Shown piece by piece: positions 47,031 through 58,218 of a DNA stretch of 64,000 bases. This DNA comes from Arthrobacter sp. M2012083. Its GTDB lineage: Bacteria > Actinomycetota > Actinomycetes > Actinomycetales > Micrococcaceae. Below the pieces are notes generated by a model. The model had not been told where the DNA came from and did not search any database. It saw only the letters and a list, made by a program, of their open reading frames with translations. The DNA is taken from the NCBI RefSeq assembly GCF_000281065.1, contig NZ_AKKK01000005.1, positions 62,001 through 126,000 on the forward strand, written 5' to 3'. Made by a program: the position numbers and the translations under genes. The first letter of the stretch is position 1. The number at the start of each line of letters is the position of its first letter.

Positions 47031-48113
47031 ATGAGTGAATCTTTGAACGGGCGGCTCAGGACCGGAAACGGCAACCAGCCGCCCACCGAGTTCCCGCACA
47101 CACTACCGGGTACGCGCACGGAAGTTGTCACGTTCGACAACTCCGACCAGATGGTTCACTCGTTGGGCAGCCACGACGAAGCCTTGCGATACATCGAGGA
47201 ACAGTTCCAGGACGTCAATTTCCACGTCCGTGGCAACGAACTCTCCATGACCGGGCCATCCACAGTCATTCCTCGTATCATGCGTCTTTTGGAGGAAGTC
47301 CGGGGGCTCGTGGCGAAGGGGACGGTGGTCACTCCGGACATCCTGCAGCAGCTCGTATCCCTGTTGAGGACGCAGTCCGTGCAGAATCCGGCGGATGTCC
47401 TGACGCACAACATCCTGTCCAGCAGGGGTAAGACCATACGGCCGAAGACGCTGAACCAGAAGAACTATGTTGATGCCATTGACGACAACACCGTGATTTT
47501 TGGAATTGGTCCGGCAGGTACTGGAAAGACGTACCTGGCAATGGCCAAAGCAGTGCAGGCCCTGCAGACGAAGGAAGTCAGCCGGATCATCCTGACCCGG
47601 CCCGCGGTGGAAGCGGGGGAGAGGCTGGGCTTCCTCCCCGGTACGCTGAGCGACAAAATCGACCCCTATCTTCGCCCGCTGTATGACGCTTTGCACGACA
47701 TGATGGATCCTGAATCCATCCCGCGTTTGATGGCTGCGGGGACCATCGAGGTCGCTCCTTTGGCCTACATGCGAGGGCGGACGTTGAACGACGCCTTCAT
47801 CATTCTCGATGAGGCGCAGAACACCACTCCGGAGCAGATGAAGATGTTCCTGACCCGACTCGGTTTCGGATCCAAAATGGTGGTCACCGGGGATGTCACC
47901 CAGATTGACCTGCCTTCCGGTTCAACATCGGGCCTGCGGATCGTCAGGGAGATCCTGAAGGGGATTGACGACGTCAATTTCTCCATCCTGGAGGCCGCTG
48001 ACGTGGTGCGGCACCGCTTGGTTGCCGACATCGTCTCTGCCTACAGCACATGGGACGACGCACACCGCCTCGACGCCGCAGGCGCACAGTACCAACGTGG
48101 AGAACGCAAATGA
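47031..48113 (+). CDS. phoH: PhoH family ATPase (PhoH-like, YbeZ type)
   Basis: 360 aa from ATG 47031. Cytosolic ATPase linked to RNA metabolism and ribosome maturation with YbeY. An N-terminal KH-like part (residues 15-100) precedes the ATPase core: Walker A GIGPAGTGKTYLA, Walker B IILDEAQN, and VVTGDVTQIDLP. ATG 46980 is a possible longer start. The stop overlaps the ybeY ATG by four bases, consistent with joint function. Confidence 0.92.
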   Translation: MSESLNGRLRTGNGNQPPTEFPHTLPGTRTEVVTFDNSDQMVHSLGSHDEALRYIEEQFQDVNFHVRGNELSMTGPSTVIPRIMRLLEEVRGLVAKGTVVTPDILQQLVSLLRTQSVQNPADVLTHNILSSRGKTIRPKTLNQKNYVDAIDDNTVIFGIGPAGTGKTYLAMAKAVQALQTKEVSRIILTRPAVEAGERLGFLPGTLSDKIDPYLRPLYDALHDMMDPESIPRLMAAGTIEVAPLAYMRGRTLNDAFIILDEAQNTTPEQMKMFLTRLGFGSKMVVTGDVTQIDLPSGSTSGLRIVREILKGIDDVNFSILEAADVVRHRLVADIVSAYSTWDDAHRLDAAGAQYQRGERK

Positions 48114-48583
48114 GCATTGAAGTAAACAACGAGTCCGGTGTAGCGGTGGACGAAGCGCAGCTGGTGACGTTGTCGCGCTTCATCTTTGAGCGTCTGTACA
48201 TCCACCCCCAGGCCGAACTGTCCATTCTCCTTGTCGACGAACCAGCCATGGAAAAGCTGCACATCGAACTCATGGACGAGCCCGGTGCCACGGACGTGTT
48301 GTCGGTACCGATGGACGAATTGACGCCGGGCACTCCTGACAAGCCCACGCCCCAGGGCATGCTGGGTGACATCGCCATCTGCCCGCAGGTGGCCGAGGTG
48401 CAGGCACGCAACGCCGGGCATGCCACACAGGATGAGATGCTTCTCCTGACCACCCATGGCATCCTCCACCTGCTTGGTTTTGACCATGCGGAGCCGGAGG
48501 AAAAGGAAGAGATGTTCGGCTTGCAGCGGGAACTGCTGTCTGAATTCCTGGGCAAGGATGCCCCCATGGAGACCATGCAGTGA
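48110..48583 (+). CDS. ybeY: Endoribonuclease YbeY
   Basis: 157 aa from ATG 48110, coupled to phoH. Zinc-dependent ribonuclease for 16S rRNA 3' maturation and ribosome quality control. The metal site HGILHLLGFDH is intact near residue 125, and ATDVLSVPMDE precedes it. Normal length. The stop overlaps the next GTG. Confidence 0.95.
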   Translation: MSIEVNNESGVAVDEAQLVTLSRFIFERLYIHPQAELSILLVDEPAMEKLHIELMDEPGATDVLSVPMDELTPGTPDKPTPQGMLGDIAICPQVAEVQARNAGHATQDEMLLLTTHGILHLLGFDHAEPEEKEEMFGLQRELLSEFLGKDAPMETMQ

Positions 48584-49911
48584 CCTCGATCATCCTGGTC
48601 GGCATGGCGCTGGTTTTCCTTAGCTTCGTCGCACTGCTGACCGCAGCCGAGGCTGCGTTCAACTTCCTGCCCCGGCATGAGGCCGAACAATCAATAGTCC
48701 GCAGCAAGGGCAAAGCGCTGGGGGGCATTCTCAAGAACCCGATTGCACACATGCGCGCCCTGCGCTTTTGGCGCGTGTGGTTCGAGATGGCGGCAGCGGT
48801 TGCCGTCGCCGTGGTCCTGCACAGTTTGCTGGACAACGTATGGCTCGCCGGGCTCGCAGCAACGGGCATCATGGCGGTGATTGGCTTCGTTCTGGTGGGT
48901 GTGTCGCCCAGGCAGTTGGGCAGGGCACACTCCGGTCCCGTCGTTCGCTTCACTGCACCGCTGATCCGGTTCCTGTGCTGGATATTGGGCCCCATCCCCG
49001 GCTGGCTGGTGGCCTTGGGGCAGGCAGTTGCGCCCGGCGCCCCGAGCGGTGACGACGCCTTCGTCAGCGAAGAAGAGTTCCGTGAGTTCGTGGATCGAGC
49101 CGCGGAGTCGGACATGATCGAAGACAATGAGGCCGAACTCATTCATTCAGTCTTCGACTTCGGCGACACTTTGGTGCGTTCCGTGATGGTTCCCCGCACG
49201 GACATTGTCAGCATCGGTACGGGCTCGGACCTCGAGACTGCAATGGGCCTTTTCCTGCGGTCGGGCTATTCAAGGATCCCGGTCATTGGTGAGAACACGG
49301 ATCAAATCCGTGGAATTCTTTACCTCAAGGACGTAGCCGCAGCCATGCATCGCAGCGAACCGGGACTGCAAGCCCATGATGTTGACTCACTTGCAAGGGA
49401 TGTCCGTTATGTTCCGGAGTCCAAGCCAGTGAGCGACCTCCTGAGGGAACTGCAAAAGGAGTCCACACACGTAGCGATCGTGATCGACGAGTACGGCGGC
49501 ACCGCCGGACTGGTCACCCTTGAGGACCTCATAGAAGAGATCGTTGGCGAGATTGTGGATGAATACGACGCCGCCGCCGAGGAAGCCGTCGACCTCGGCG
49601 ATGGCACGTACCGCGTGAGCGCCCGTATGAGCATCGATGACCTTGGCGAGTTGTTCGACATCGATCTCGACGACGACGAAGTGGATACGGTAGGTGGCCT
49701 CCTCGCGAAAGCCCTTGGCCAGGTTCCCATTGTTGGGAGTTCCGTTGAAGTGAACGGTATATCGCTCCGGGCAGATAGGCTGGAGGGTCGCCGAAACAGG
49801 GTCAGCCACATCATTGCGGCAGCCATGCCAAAGGAAGACACTGACTTTGAAGACCTACTCGATGACGCCGACTCAACGCAACAGGGAGTTCCACGTGAGC
49901 AAGCAAAATAA
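48580..49911 (+). CDS. Hemolysin/CorC-type CNNM and CBS-domain membrane protein
   Basis: 443 aa from GTG 48580. Four N-terminal membrane segments form a CNNM domain (residues 1-140), followed by a CBS pair (VPRTDIVSIGTGSDLE; HVAIVIDEYGGTAGLVTLED) and a C-terminal CorC_HlyC transporter-associated domain (GDGTYRVSARMSIDDLGEL). Family members export magnesium or other divalent cations. Location between ybeY and era is the conserved actinobacterial order. It overlaps era by 17 bases. Confidence 0.9.
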   Translation: MTSIILVGMALVFLSFVALLTAAEAAFNFLPRHEAEQSIVRSKGKALGGILKNPIAHMRALRFWRVWFEMAAAVAVAVVLHSLLDNVWLAGLAATGIMAVIGFVLVGVSPRQLGRAHSGPVVRFTAPLIRFLCWILGPIPGWLVALGQAVAPGAPSGDDAFVSEEEFREFVDRAAESDMIEDNEAELIHSVFDFGDTLVRSVMVPRTDIVSIGTGSDLETAMGLFLRSGYSRIPVIGENTDQIRGILYLKDVAAAMHRSEPGLQAHDVDSLARDVRYVPESKPVSDLLRELQKESTHVAIVIDEYGGTAGLVTLEDLIEEIVGEIVDEYDAAAEEAVDLGDGTYRVSARMSIDDLGELFDIDLDDDEVDTVGGLLAKALGQVPIVGSSVEVNGISLRADRLEGRRNRVSHIIAAAMPKEDTDFEDLLDDADSTQQGVPREQAK

Positions 49912-50857
49912 GAAATTCGATGCCGATGCCGATTTCGGTGGCTTCCACGCTGGCTTCTCGGTGCTTGTCGGCCGACCCAACGCGGGAAAGTCGACTCTGA
50001 CTAATGCATTGGTTGGCCAGAAGGTTGCCATCACCTCGGCCAAGCCGCAGACTACACGTCACACGATCCGCGGTATCGTTCACCGCGATGATGCCCAACT
50101 GATCCTTGTGGACACGCCGGGCCTCCACCGTCCCCGGACCCTCCTGGGGAAGCGTCTCAATGAGCTTGTGGCAGATACCTTGGCGGAAGTCGATGCCATT
50201 GGATTCTGCCTGCCGGCGAACGAAAAAATCGGCCCCGGCGACAAATACATCGCGGCGCAACTGGCCGCCGTCGGACGTAAGCCGATCGTGGCGCTGGTGA
50301 CTAAAACGGACCTTGTGGACCGTCAGGCGTTGACGGAGCAACTGCTCGCCGTCGCCGCATTGGGACGCGATGTCCTGGGTGAGCAAGGCTGGGCTGACAT
50401 CGTGCCAGTTTCTGCTGCCGATGGTTTCCAGGTATCAACTGTGGCAGATGTGCTGATCAGCCATATGCCGTCGTCGCCGCCGCTTTATCCCGATGGCGAG
50501 CTGACTGACGAGCCTGAGGCCGTGATGATCGCCGAGCTGATTCGCGAAGCGGCCCTTGAGGGAGTCCGTGATGAACTTCCGCACTCACTGGCAGTGGTGG
50601 TGGAGGAGATCGTTCCCCGCGAAGGCCGGACCGAGGACAACCCGCTGTTGGATGTTCGAGTGAATCTTTATGTCGAGCGTCCTTCGCAGAAGGCCATCAT
50701 TATCGGCAAGGGGGGAAGCCGTTTGCGCGAGGTGGGAACCAACGCCCGCAAGGGCATTGAAACGCTGCTAGGTACTCGGATTTACCTTGATCTCCACGTA
50801 AAAGTAGCTAAAGACTGGCAGCGCGATCCCAAGCAACTGGTCAAGCTCGGGTTCTAA
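49895..50857 (+). CDS. era: GTPase Era
   Basis: 320 aa from GTG 49895 (AGGGAG at 49883-49888); the frame is open further up inside the previous gene. Ribosome-assembly GTPase that binds the 16S rRNA 3' end. G-motifs: GRPNAGKSTL, DTPGLHRP, TKTDLVD. The C-terminal KH domain carries VERPSQKAIIIGKGGSRLREVG. Full length. Confidence 0.96.
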   Translation: MSKQNKKFDADADFGGFHAGFSVLVGRPNAGKSTLTNALVGQKVAITSAKPQTTRHTIRGIVHRDDAQLILVDTPGLHRPRTLLGKRLNELVADTLAEVDAIGFCLPANEKIGPGDKYIAAQLAAVGRKPIVALVTKTDLVDRQALTEQLLAVAALGRDVLGEQGWADIVPVSAADGFQVSTVADVLISHMPSSPPLYPDGELTDEPEAVMIAELIREAALEGVRDELPHSLAVVVEEIVPREGRTEDNPLLDVRVNLYVERPSQKAIIIGKGGSRLREVGTNARKGIETLLGTRIYLDLHVKVAKDWQRDPKQLVKLGF

Positions 50858-50963
50858 TGAGCATCACTGGATCCGGCGTGGCTTCAGGGCCGATAAGGAA
50901 CTTCCCAGAAACGCCAACTATGATTGCGGGGATCCAGCTGTTTGATGAAAGGTAAACCAAATA

Positions 50964-52523
50964 GTGCGACGTCGTGACGCCCGCCCACAGGGCACCGGCA
51001 CCGCTGTCCCCGGTGGGGCACGCCATGGAGAGGATGCCGACGGTACTCCCCGCCATATGAAGGCGCCCAAAGGCCTGCCGCTGTGGTTGAAAATCGTGAC
51101 CGGCGTGGTCTCCGTCGCATTGGTTGCAGGCGTTGCCTTTGCTGCTTTTTGGTTTATCCGGTTGCAGACCAACATCACCAAGGCTCCCTTGAGTGCGGGC
51201 GAGACACGCAATGCCGGTGATCCGCTGGTCGATGACAAGACGGACCGCCTGCAGATCCTGATCCTTGGCTCCGATACCCGTGATGGGAAGAACGCCGAAT
51301 ACGGCAGCACTGAAGACTCCACCGGCTATGGGCACTCCGATGTCATGATGCTCCTGGATATCTCCGCGGACAACAAACGCGTCAACGTCCTGAGTTTCCC
51401 GCGAGACCTGTTGGTGGACGTGCCGCAGTGCACGGACCGCACCAATAACCAGACGTTTCCCGCCCGTAGTGGCGTGATGATCAATGAAGCCATGGCGGAG
51501 GCCGGTATCGGCTGCGCCGTGGATACTGTCAATCAGTTGACCGGTTTGGAAATTGACCACTTCATGATGGCGGATTTCAACGCCGTCAAGGAGCTCTCCC
51601 ACGCTGTGGGCGGCGTCAACGTCTGTGTCAGTGATCCGGTCTTTGACCCGGATTCCCGGCTCCGCCTGGCCAAGGGTGATTCCCTGGTGGAAGGCGAACA
51701 GGCTTTGGCATTCCTCCGGACCAGGCACGCTTTCGGTGACGGAGGCGACCTCGGTCGCATCAAGGGCCAGCAGGCCTTCCTCTCATCCCTCACCCGGAAG
51801 CTCAAGGACGAGGGAACTTTGGGCAACCCGCAGCGGCTGTTGCAGATCGCGGATGTGGTCACGCAGAACCTGACAGTAGACGAGGGCCTTGCGTCAGTTC
51901 CTTCGCTATTGACCATTGGCGGCCGGCTCAAGGATATCGACGTTTCCAAGGTGGCGTTCGTGGCTGTGCCAACACAGGCGGCGGCGGCTGACCCCAACAG
52001 GTTGGAACTCGTCGAGCCCCAGGCTTCACAGCTTTTCGCAGCACTTCGTGCAGACCTCGACCTCACAACACCCGGCGCGACGTCCACTCCAGCACCCAGC
52101 GAAAGCCCGGCTCCTCAGCCAACGGCCACCACGCCTGCCGTACCCGCCTACGACAAAGCGATACAGCCGGTGGCCGTTGCCAACGGCAGCGGCGTCGCTA
52201 CCCGGGCACAGGAGCTCATGACCGTGCTCACGGGCAACGGATTTGCGCAGACAGTGTCCTACCTGGCAAATCCTGTGGATCAGACCGTGCTTTACTACGG
52301 ACCGGGTTTTGCGGACGTGGCCGCCGACGTGGCCACACTGTTCGGCATTCCGGCCGCCCAGGTCCAGGAAGCCCCGGGTGTCGCGGGCGTGCAGTTGTAC
52401 GTTGGCACGGATTTCGGCACCGGAACCGCGTACGGTGCCGCCTCCGTCCCGTCGGATGTTGTCAATCAAACGGCCAGTGATGCCGTGTGCCAACAGGTGA
52501 ATCCCCTCTACATCGACCAGTAG
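50964..52523 (+). CDS. LCP family (LytR-CpsA-Psr) cell-wall ligase with LytR_C domain
   Basis: 519 aa from GTG 50964. Cytoplasmic Arg-rich N-terminus, one membrane helix (about 40-66), then the extracellular LCP domain with ILGSDTRDG, SDVMMLLDIS and VLSFPRDLLVDVP; these Arg/Asp residues bind polyprenyl pyrophosphate. A Pro/Thr/Ser linker leads to a C-terminal LytR_C domain (VAVANGSGVATRAQELM). Enzymes of this type attach wall polymers to peptidoglycan. It stands alone behind era and ends at a perfect hairpin. Confidence 0.9.
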   Translation: MRRRDARPQGTGTAVPGGARHGEDADGTPRHMKAPKGLPLWLKIVTGVVSVALVAGVAFAAFWFIRLQTNITKAPLSAGETRNAGDPLVDDKTDRLQILILGSDTRDGKNAEYGSTEDSTGYGHSDVMMLLDISADNKRVNVLSFPRDLLVDVPQCTDRTNNQTFPARSGVMINEAMAEAGIGCAVDTVNQLTGLEIDHFMMADFNAVKELSHAVGGVNVCVSDPVFDPDSRLRLAKGDSLVEGEQALAFLRTRHAFGDGGDLGRIKGQQAFLSSLTRKLKDEGTLGNPQRLLQIADVVTQNLTVDEGLASVPSLLTIGGRLKDIDVSKVAFVAVPTQAAAADPNRLELVEPQASQLFAALRADLDLTTPGATSTPAPSESPAPQPTATTPAVPAYDKAIQPVAVANGSGVATRAQELMTVLTGNGFAQTVSYLANPVDQTVLYYGPGFADVAADVATLFGIPAAQVQEAPGVAGVQLYVGTDFGTGTAYGAASVPSDVVNQTASDAVCQQVNPLYIDQ

Positions 52524-52551
52524 TAGGCCCCCTGCCTAGGGCAGAACACAG

Positions 52552-52587
52552 CAACGGCCGGCCAGTTGTTCAACTGGCCGGCCGTTG
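52552..52587. terminator. Bidirectional terminator between LCP and M13 genes
   Basis: CAACGGCCGGCCAGTTG (52552-52568) pairs without mismatch with CAACTGGCCGGCCGTTG (52571-52587), two-base loop TT, between convergent stops. Confidence 0.8.
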
Positions 52588-52599
52588 TGCTTGCGGGTA

Positions 52600-54591
52600 C
52601 TACCAGATGCTGACGCGTTCCCCGGGTTCCATCCACATGCCATCGGCTTCCGTCACGGCGAACGCTTCATGGAAGGCGTCAAGGTTGCGGGCTATGGCGT
52701 TGGTGCGGAATTCGTTGGGGGAGTGGGGGTCCGTAGCCAGTCTCCGGATCGCTTCTTCGGTGCGGATCACCTGGCGCCAACCTGCAGCCCACGACATGAA
52801 GAACCGCTGGAAGCCCGTGAAGCCGTCAAGGACCTCCGGCTCCTCCCCGCTCAGGCTCAGGAGATAGGCCTTATAGGCAATAGTGAGGCCTCCGAGGTCG
52901 CCGATGTTCTCGCCCAGAGTCAGCTTGCCGTTGACCTTATGGTCGGGCGCAGCGTACGGGGACAGGGCGTCGTACTGGGCAACCAGTTTCGCGGTCAGGG
53001 CTTCGAATGCTGTACGGTCGTCCTCCGTCCACCAATTGCGTAGCGCGCCGCTGCCATCAAACTGGGACCCTTGGTCGTCGAAACCATGGCCGATTTCGTG
53101 ACCGATCACCGCGCCGATGCCGCCATAGTTCACAGCGTCATCCGCGTCTGCGTTGAAGAAGGGAGGCTGAAGGATAGCTGCCGGGAAGACGATCTCGTTA
53201 AGCATTGGATGGTAATAAGCATTTACCGTCTGCGGTGTCATAAGCCACTTCGTCAGATCAACGGGCTTACCGATTTCATCCAGGTGCCTGTCCACATCGG
53301 CATCATGCGCCCGCTCGACGTTGCCGAGGAGGTCCGTCGGGTCAATTTCCACAGCAGAGTAATCGATCCATTTGTCCGGGAAACCGATCTTCGGACGGAA
53401 CGCGTCCAGTTTCTTCAGTGCCTCTTTCTTGGTCTCCTCGCCCATCCAGCCAAGGGACGAGATGCTTTCCCGATAAGCTTCGATCAGGTTTGATACCAGG
53501 GTCTCCATCCTTGCCTTGTGTCCGGCAGGGAAGTGCCGCTCAACGTAGATCTGGCCGACTGCCTCGCCGAGGGCCGCTTCGACGACGGCCACCCCGCGCT
53601 TCCACCGCTCCTTGTTCTGCGGCGTACCGCTGAGCGTGGTGCCGTAAAAGTCGAAGTTCGTGGCAACGAACGCGGACGAAAGATAGGGCGCCGCCGAACT
53701 GAGAACCCGGAGGGTCAGCCACTCCTTCCAGGTTTCCAAGGGCTCGGACTCCAGCAGACCTGCCGCGCCCGCAAAGAAGTCCGGAGTGCTCACCACAATT
53801 TCACTGCGCTTGGCTGGTTCCACCCTTGCAGCCTGGAACCAGGTGTCGAGCCGGGGGAACAGTTCCACGGCTTCAGCCGCGGTCTTGAGGTTATAGGTCT
53901 TCTGGGGATCCCGCAGTGTGACGTTGTCCCAGTGATGGGATGCCAAGGCGGTTTCGAGTGCGACGATGCGTTGGGAGGCAGCTTGCGCGTCGGGGATGCC
54001 AGCGAGGTTGAACAGCTTGGAAATGTAGTCGCCATAGGCCGCGACGATGGCCGCGAACTTTTCTTCACGGTAGTAGGACTCGTCCGGCAATCCCAAGCCC
54101 CCTTGTCCGATATACAGGAGAATGCGTTCAGGGTTGCCTGCGTCCGGTGCGGGGTAGATCGAGAAGAGCCCGGAGACGTCCGAGCGGAACAATCGTCCGA
54201 TCAGGGCAGCCAGTTCCGCGGGGGACTCCACCTCGCGAACCTCGTCCAGGCGGTCTCGCACGGGCTCCATCCCTTTCGCCTCGGCTGCTTCTTCGTCCAT
54301 GAAGCTGGCGTAGAGTCCGCCAACTTTCTGCTCGACGCCGGTGGCTGCCCCGCCTTTGGCGGCTGCCTCTTCGATAATCGCCTTCACGGCCAGCTCCGCG
54401 CCATCCCGCAAAGCCGTGAAAGTGCCTTCAAGCGGCCTGTCGTCCGGAATCGTTGTGCTGTTGAGCCACGCACCATTGACGTGCTGGTAGAGGTCGTCCT
54501 GGGGCCGGACGCTGTGATCGATGTTGGAAAGAGAGATCCCCGACTGTGGCACTGTGGCTCCTTGTGTGGACACTGCAGTCGGCGTTTCCAC
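52600..54591 (-). CDS. M13 family zinc endopeptidase (PepO/neprilysin-like)
   Basis: 663 aa from ATG 54591. Zinc ligands in HEIGHG (498-502) and the ENIGDLGG segment that supplies the third ligand; substrate-binding VNAYYHPMLNEIVFPAA lies upstream of these. The N-terminal M13_N domain (about 30-410) is complete. No signal peptide, so probably cytosolic, unlike the membrane-anchored animal enzymes. Divergent from leuA and convergent with the LCP gene. Confidence 0.93.
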   Translation of the reverse strand: METPTAVSTQGATVPQSGISLSNIDHSVRPQDDLYQHVNGAWLNSTTIPDDRPLEGTFTALRDGAELAVKAIIEEAAAKGGAATGVEQKVGGLYASFMDEEAAEAKGMEPVRDRLDEVREVESPAELAALIGRLFRSDVSGLFSIYPAPDAGNPERILLYIGQGGLGLPDESYYREEKFAAIVAAYGDYISKLFNLAGIPDAQAASQRIVALETALASHHWDNVTLRDPQKTYNLKTAAEAVELFPRLDTWFQAARVEPAKRSEIVVSTPDFFAGAAGLLESEPLETWKEWLTLRVLSSAAPYLSSAFVATNFDFYGTTLSGTPQNKERWKRGVAVVEAALGEAVGQIYVERHFPAGHKARMETLVSNLIEAYRESISSLGWMGEETKKEALKKLDAFRPKIGFPDKWIDYSAVEIDPTDLLGNVERAHDADVDRHLDEIGKPVDLTKWLMTPQTVNAYYHPMLNEIVFPAAILQPPFFNADADDAVNYGGIGAVIGHEIGHGFDDQGSQFDGSGALRNWWTEDDRTAFEALTAKLVAQYDALSPYAAPDHKVNGKLTLGENIGDLGGLTIAYKAYLLSLSGEEPEVLDGFTGFQRFFMSWAAGWRQVIRTEEAIRRLATDPHSPNEFRTNAIARNLDAFHEAFAVTEADGMWMEPGERVSIW

Positions 54592-54654
54592 CGTCGCGGC
54601 GTCTGCATAGTGGACGTTGCATGAGGTGTTGCACTGTCATCATACGCATCGTGT

Positions 54655-54660
54655 TAGTGT
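54655..54660 (+). promoter_or_regulatory. Predicted -10 box of the leuA leader transcript
   Basis: TAGTGT fits TANNNT, and seven bases after its last position is 54667, the G of the leader-peptide GTG. This reproduces the arrangement seen before leuS. Confidence 0.5.
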
Positions 54661-54666
54661 GAATTT

Positions 54667-54711
54667 GTGCGTACGGCGATGCTTCTTCTTAGCTGCCGCG
54701 GCGAGGCCTGA
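54667..54711 (+). CDS. leuA leader peptide
   Basis: Fourteen codons, GTG to TGA, reading MRTAMLLLSCRGEA with three consecutive CTT leucine codons. It precedes leuA by 90 bases. The stop codon and the last four sense codons form parts of the two helices of the downstream pseudoknot, so ribosome position would decide the RNA fold. The start coincides with the predicted +1, so translation would be leaderless. It fits the leader peptide known before leuA in many actinobacteria. Confidence 0.75.
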   Translation: MRTAMLLLSCRGEA

Positions 54712-54772
54712 AAGCTATCTGACGCTGGGCCATCCTCGCCGCGGAGTTCCGTTGTGTCCGGCTAAGCTTTCA
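54696..54772 (+). promoter_or_regulatory. LEU-type pseudoknot element before leuA
   Basis: Helix 1: CCGCGGCGAGG (54696-54706) with CCTCGCCGCGG (54734-54744), 11 perfect pairs. Helix 2: TGAAAGCT (54709-54716), in the loop of helix 1, with AGCTTTCA (54765-54772), eight perfect pairs. Together they make an H-type pseudoknot. A conserved pseudoknot called the LEU element has been described upstream of actinobacterial leuA; there is no terminator U-tract here. Confidence 0.75.
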
Positions 54773-54777
54773 TTTAG

Positions 54778-56541
<1,764 letters not shown>

Positions 56542-56545
56542 GCCC

Positions 56546-56581
56546 ACCGTGTGGTGACGGGAAATACCGTCACCACACGGT
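56546..56581 (+). terminator. Hairpin terminator after leuA
   Basis: CCGTGTGGTGACGG (56547-56560) pairs perfectly with CCGTCACCACACGG (56567-56580), extended by A56546-T56581, six-base loop GAAATA. No U-tract. Confidence 0.75.
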
Positions 56582-56623
56582 CCGGCGAACACTTCCGGAC
56601 CAGGCATAGTGGGAAGATGAGTT

Positions 56624-57376
56624 GTGGCCAATCCGTCGTTTGCAGCGCGGTCCTATCGGGACGATGCCGTGGTGCTTCGTACCCATAAGCTGGGTGAGGC
56701 GGATCGAATCATCACCTTGCTGACCAAGCACCATGGCCAGGTTCGTGCCGTTGCCAAGGGTGTTCGCAGGACCAGTAGCCGCTTTGGGGCGCGGCTGGAG
56801 CCCTTTATGGTGGCGGACCTGCAACTAGTCTCGGGCCGGACCTTGGACATTGTGACACAGGCCGTGGCGAAGGGCGCGTACGGAAGTAGTATCGCGGCGG
56901 ACTATGGGCGGTTCACTGTGGCCGCAGCCATGACGGAGACTGCCGAGAAGCTCACGGATGCTGATACCGAATCAGGGACCGCCCAATATAATCTGCTGGT
57001 TGGTGCGCTGGCTGCCTTGAGCCGGTCGGACCATCCACCCGAGCTCATTCTTGATTCCTATCTGCTACGGGCGTTGGCCACCGGTGGCTGGGCGCCCAGC
57101 TTCACTGATTGTGCGCGTTGTGGCCGTCCCGGTCCTCATACAGCTTTTGCCGCCCCAATTGGCGGCATGGTGTGCAGCGACTGCAGGCCCCCCGGTTCTC
57201 CAGCCCCGGCGCCGGAGACAGTGCTGTTACTGGGGGCCCTGCTAACTGGTAACTGGGGCGTCGCTGATGCTTCGGATCCGCGGCACAGGCGGGAGGCTGC
57301 CGGCTTGGTGGCCAGTTACCTCCAGTGGCATCTTGAACGGGCCCTCAAATCACTCAAACACGTGGAGCGAAGCTGA
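56624..57376 (+). CDS. recO: DNA repair protein RecO
   Basis: 250 aa from GTG 56624 with GGGAAG upstream. RecFOR-pathway mediator that anneals DNA and helps load RecA. N-terminal OB-fold ([20 protein letters not shown]), helical middle, and a zinc site CARC with CSDC at about residues 163-187. Two bases separate it from uppS, a conserved actinobacterial pair. Confidence 0.94.
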   Translation: MANPSFAARSYRDDAVVLRTHKLGEADRIITLLTKHHGQVRAVAKGVRRTSSRFGARLEPFMVADLQLVSGRTLDIVTQAVAKGAYGSSIAADYGRFTVAAAMTETAEKLTDADTESGTAQYNLLVGALAALSRSDHPPELILDSYLLRALATGGWAPSFTDCARCGRPGPHTAFAAPIGGMVCSDCRPPGSPAPAPETVLLLGALLTGNWGVADASDPRHRREAAGLVASYLQWHLERALKSLKHVERS

Positions 57377-57378
57377 CA

Positions 57379-58203
57379 GTGGTACTTGGAAAGAAGAGTA
57401 AGTCAACAGCGGCAAGGACTGCCCCCGTGGTTGCCCCTTATGGACACCCTTCCGGGGCCCTGCCGCCGAGTATTCCAAGTGAGCTCATTCCGCAGCACGT
57501 CGCCATAGTCATGGACGGCAACGGGCGTTGGGCTAATCAGCGAGGCCTCCCTCGGATAGAGGGACATAAGGCCGGCGAGCCAGCGCTTTTGGACGTCATG
57601 GCAGGAGCGATCGAACTCGGGATCAAGTACGTCAGCGTGTATGCGTTCTCCACCGAGAACTGGCGCCGGTCACCGGAAGAAGTTCGATTCCTCATGGGAT
57701 TTAACAAGGATGTACTACGCCGCCAACGCAACCAACTGGATGAGTGGGGTGTCCGCATCCGTTGGGCTGGCCGCCGGCCCCGTCTCTGGGGATCGGTCAT
57801 CAAGGAGCTGGAAGAGGCAGAGGACTACACGCGAGCCAATGACACCTGCACGCTGACCATGTGTGTTAATTACGGTGGACGTGCAGAAATTGCCGACGCC
57901 GTTTCCGCCATTGCGCACGACGTCGCCGCCGGCCGGTTGAAACCGGGGTCGGTGTCGGAGAAGACTATTCAAAAGTACCTGGACGAGCCAGACCTTCCCG
58001 ATGTGGATCTCTTCCTGCGTAGTTCGGGAGAGCAGAGGCTATCCAACTTCCTCCTGTGGCAGTCGGCTTACGCTGAGTTCGTCTTCATGGACACGTTATG
58101 GCCGGACGTGGATCGGCGGACTCTTTGGGACGCCGTCGAAATTTATGCCAAACGCGACCGGCGCTACGGAGGTGCCGTGGACGCGGCACCCGCTGTCAAA
58201 TAG
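57379..58203 (+). CDS. uppS: Isoprenyl (undecaprenyl/decaprenyl) diphosphate synthase
   Basis: 274 aa from GTG 57379. cis-prenyltransferase making the long-chain lipid carrier for cell-wall synthesis. The diphosphate-binding [19 protein letters not shown] is near residue 45, [13 protein letters not shown] follows, and the C-terminal [21 protein letters not shown] is complete; family members usually read RTSGE, here RSSGE. Chain length (C50 or C55) cannot be told. Convergent with the hydrolase gene. Confidence 0.93.
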   Translation: MVLGKKSKSTAARTAPVVAPYGHPSGALPPSIPSELIPQHVAIVMDGNGRWANQRGLPRIEGHKAGEPALLDVMAGAIELGIKYVSVYAFSTENWRRSPEEVRFLMGFNKDVLRRQRNQLDEWGVRIRWAGRRPRLWGSVIKELEEAEDYTRANDTCTLTMCVNYGGRAEIADAVSAIAHDVAAGRLKPGSVSEKTIQKYLDEPDLPDVDLFLRSSGEQRLSNFLLWQSAYAEFVFMDTLWPDVDRRTLWDAVEIYAKRDRRYGGAVDAAPAVK

Positions 58204-58218
58204 CACACGCACGTTAAC

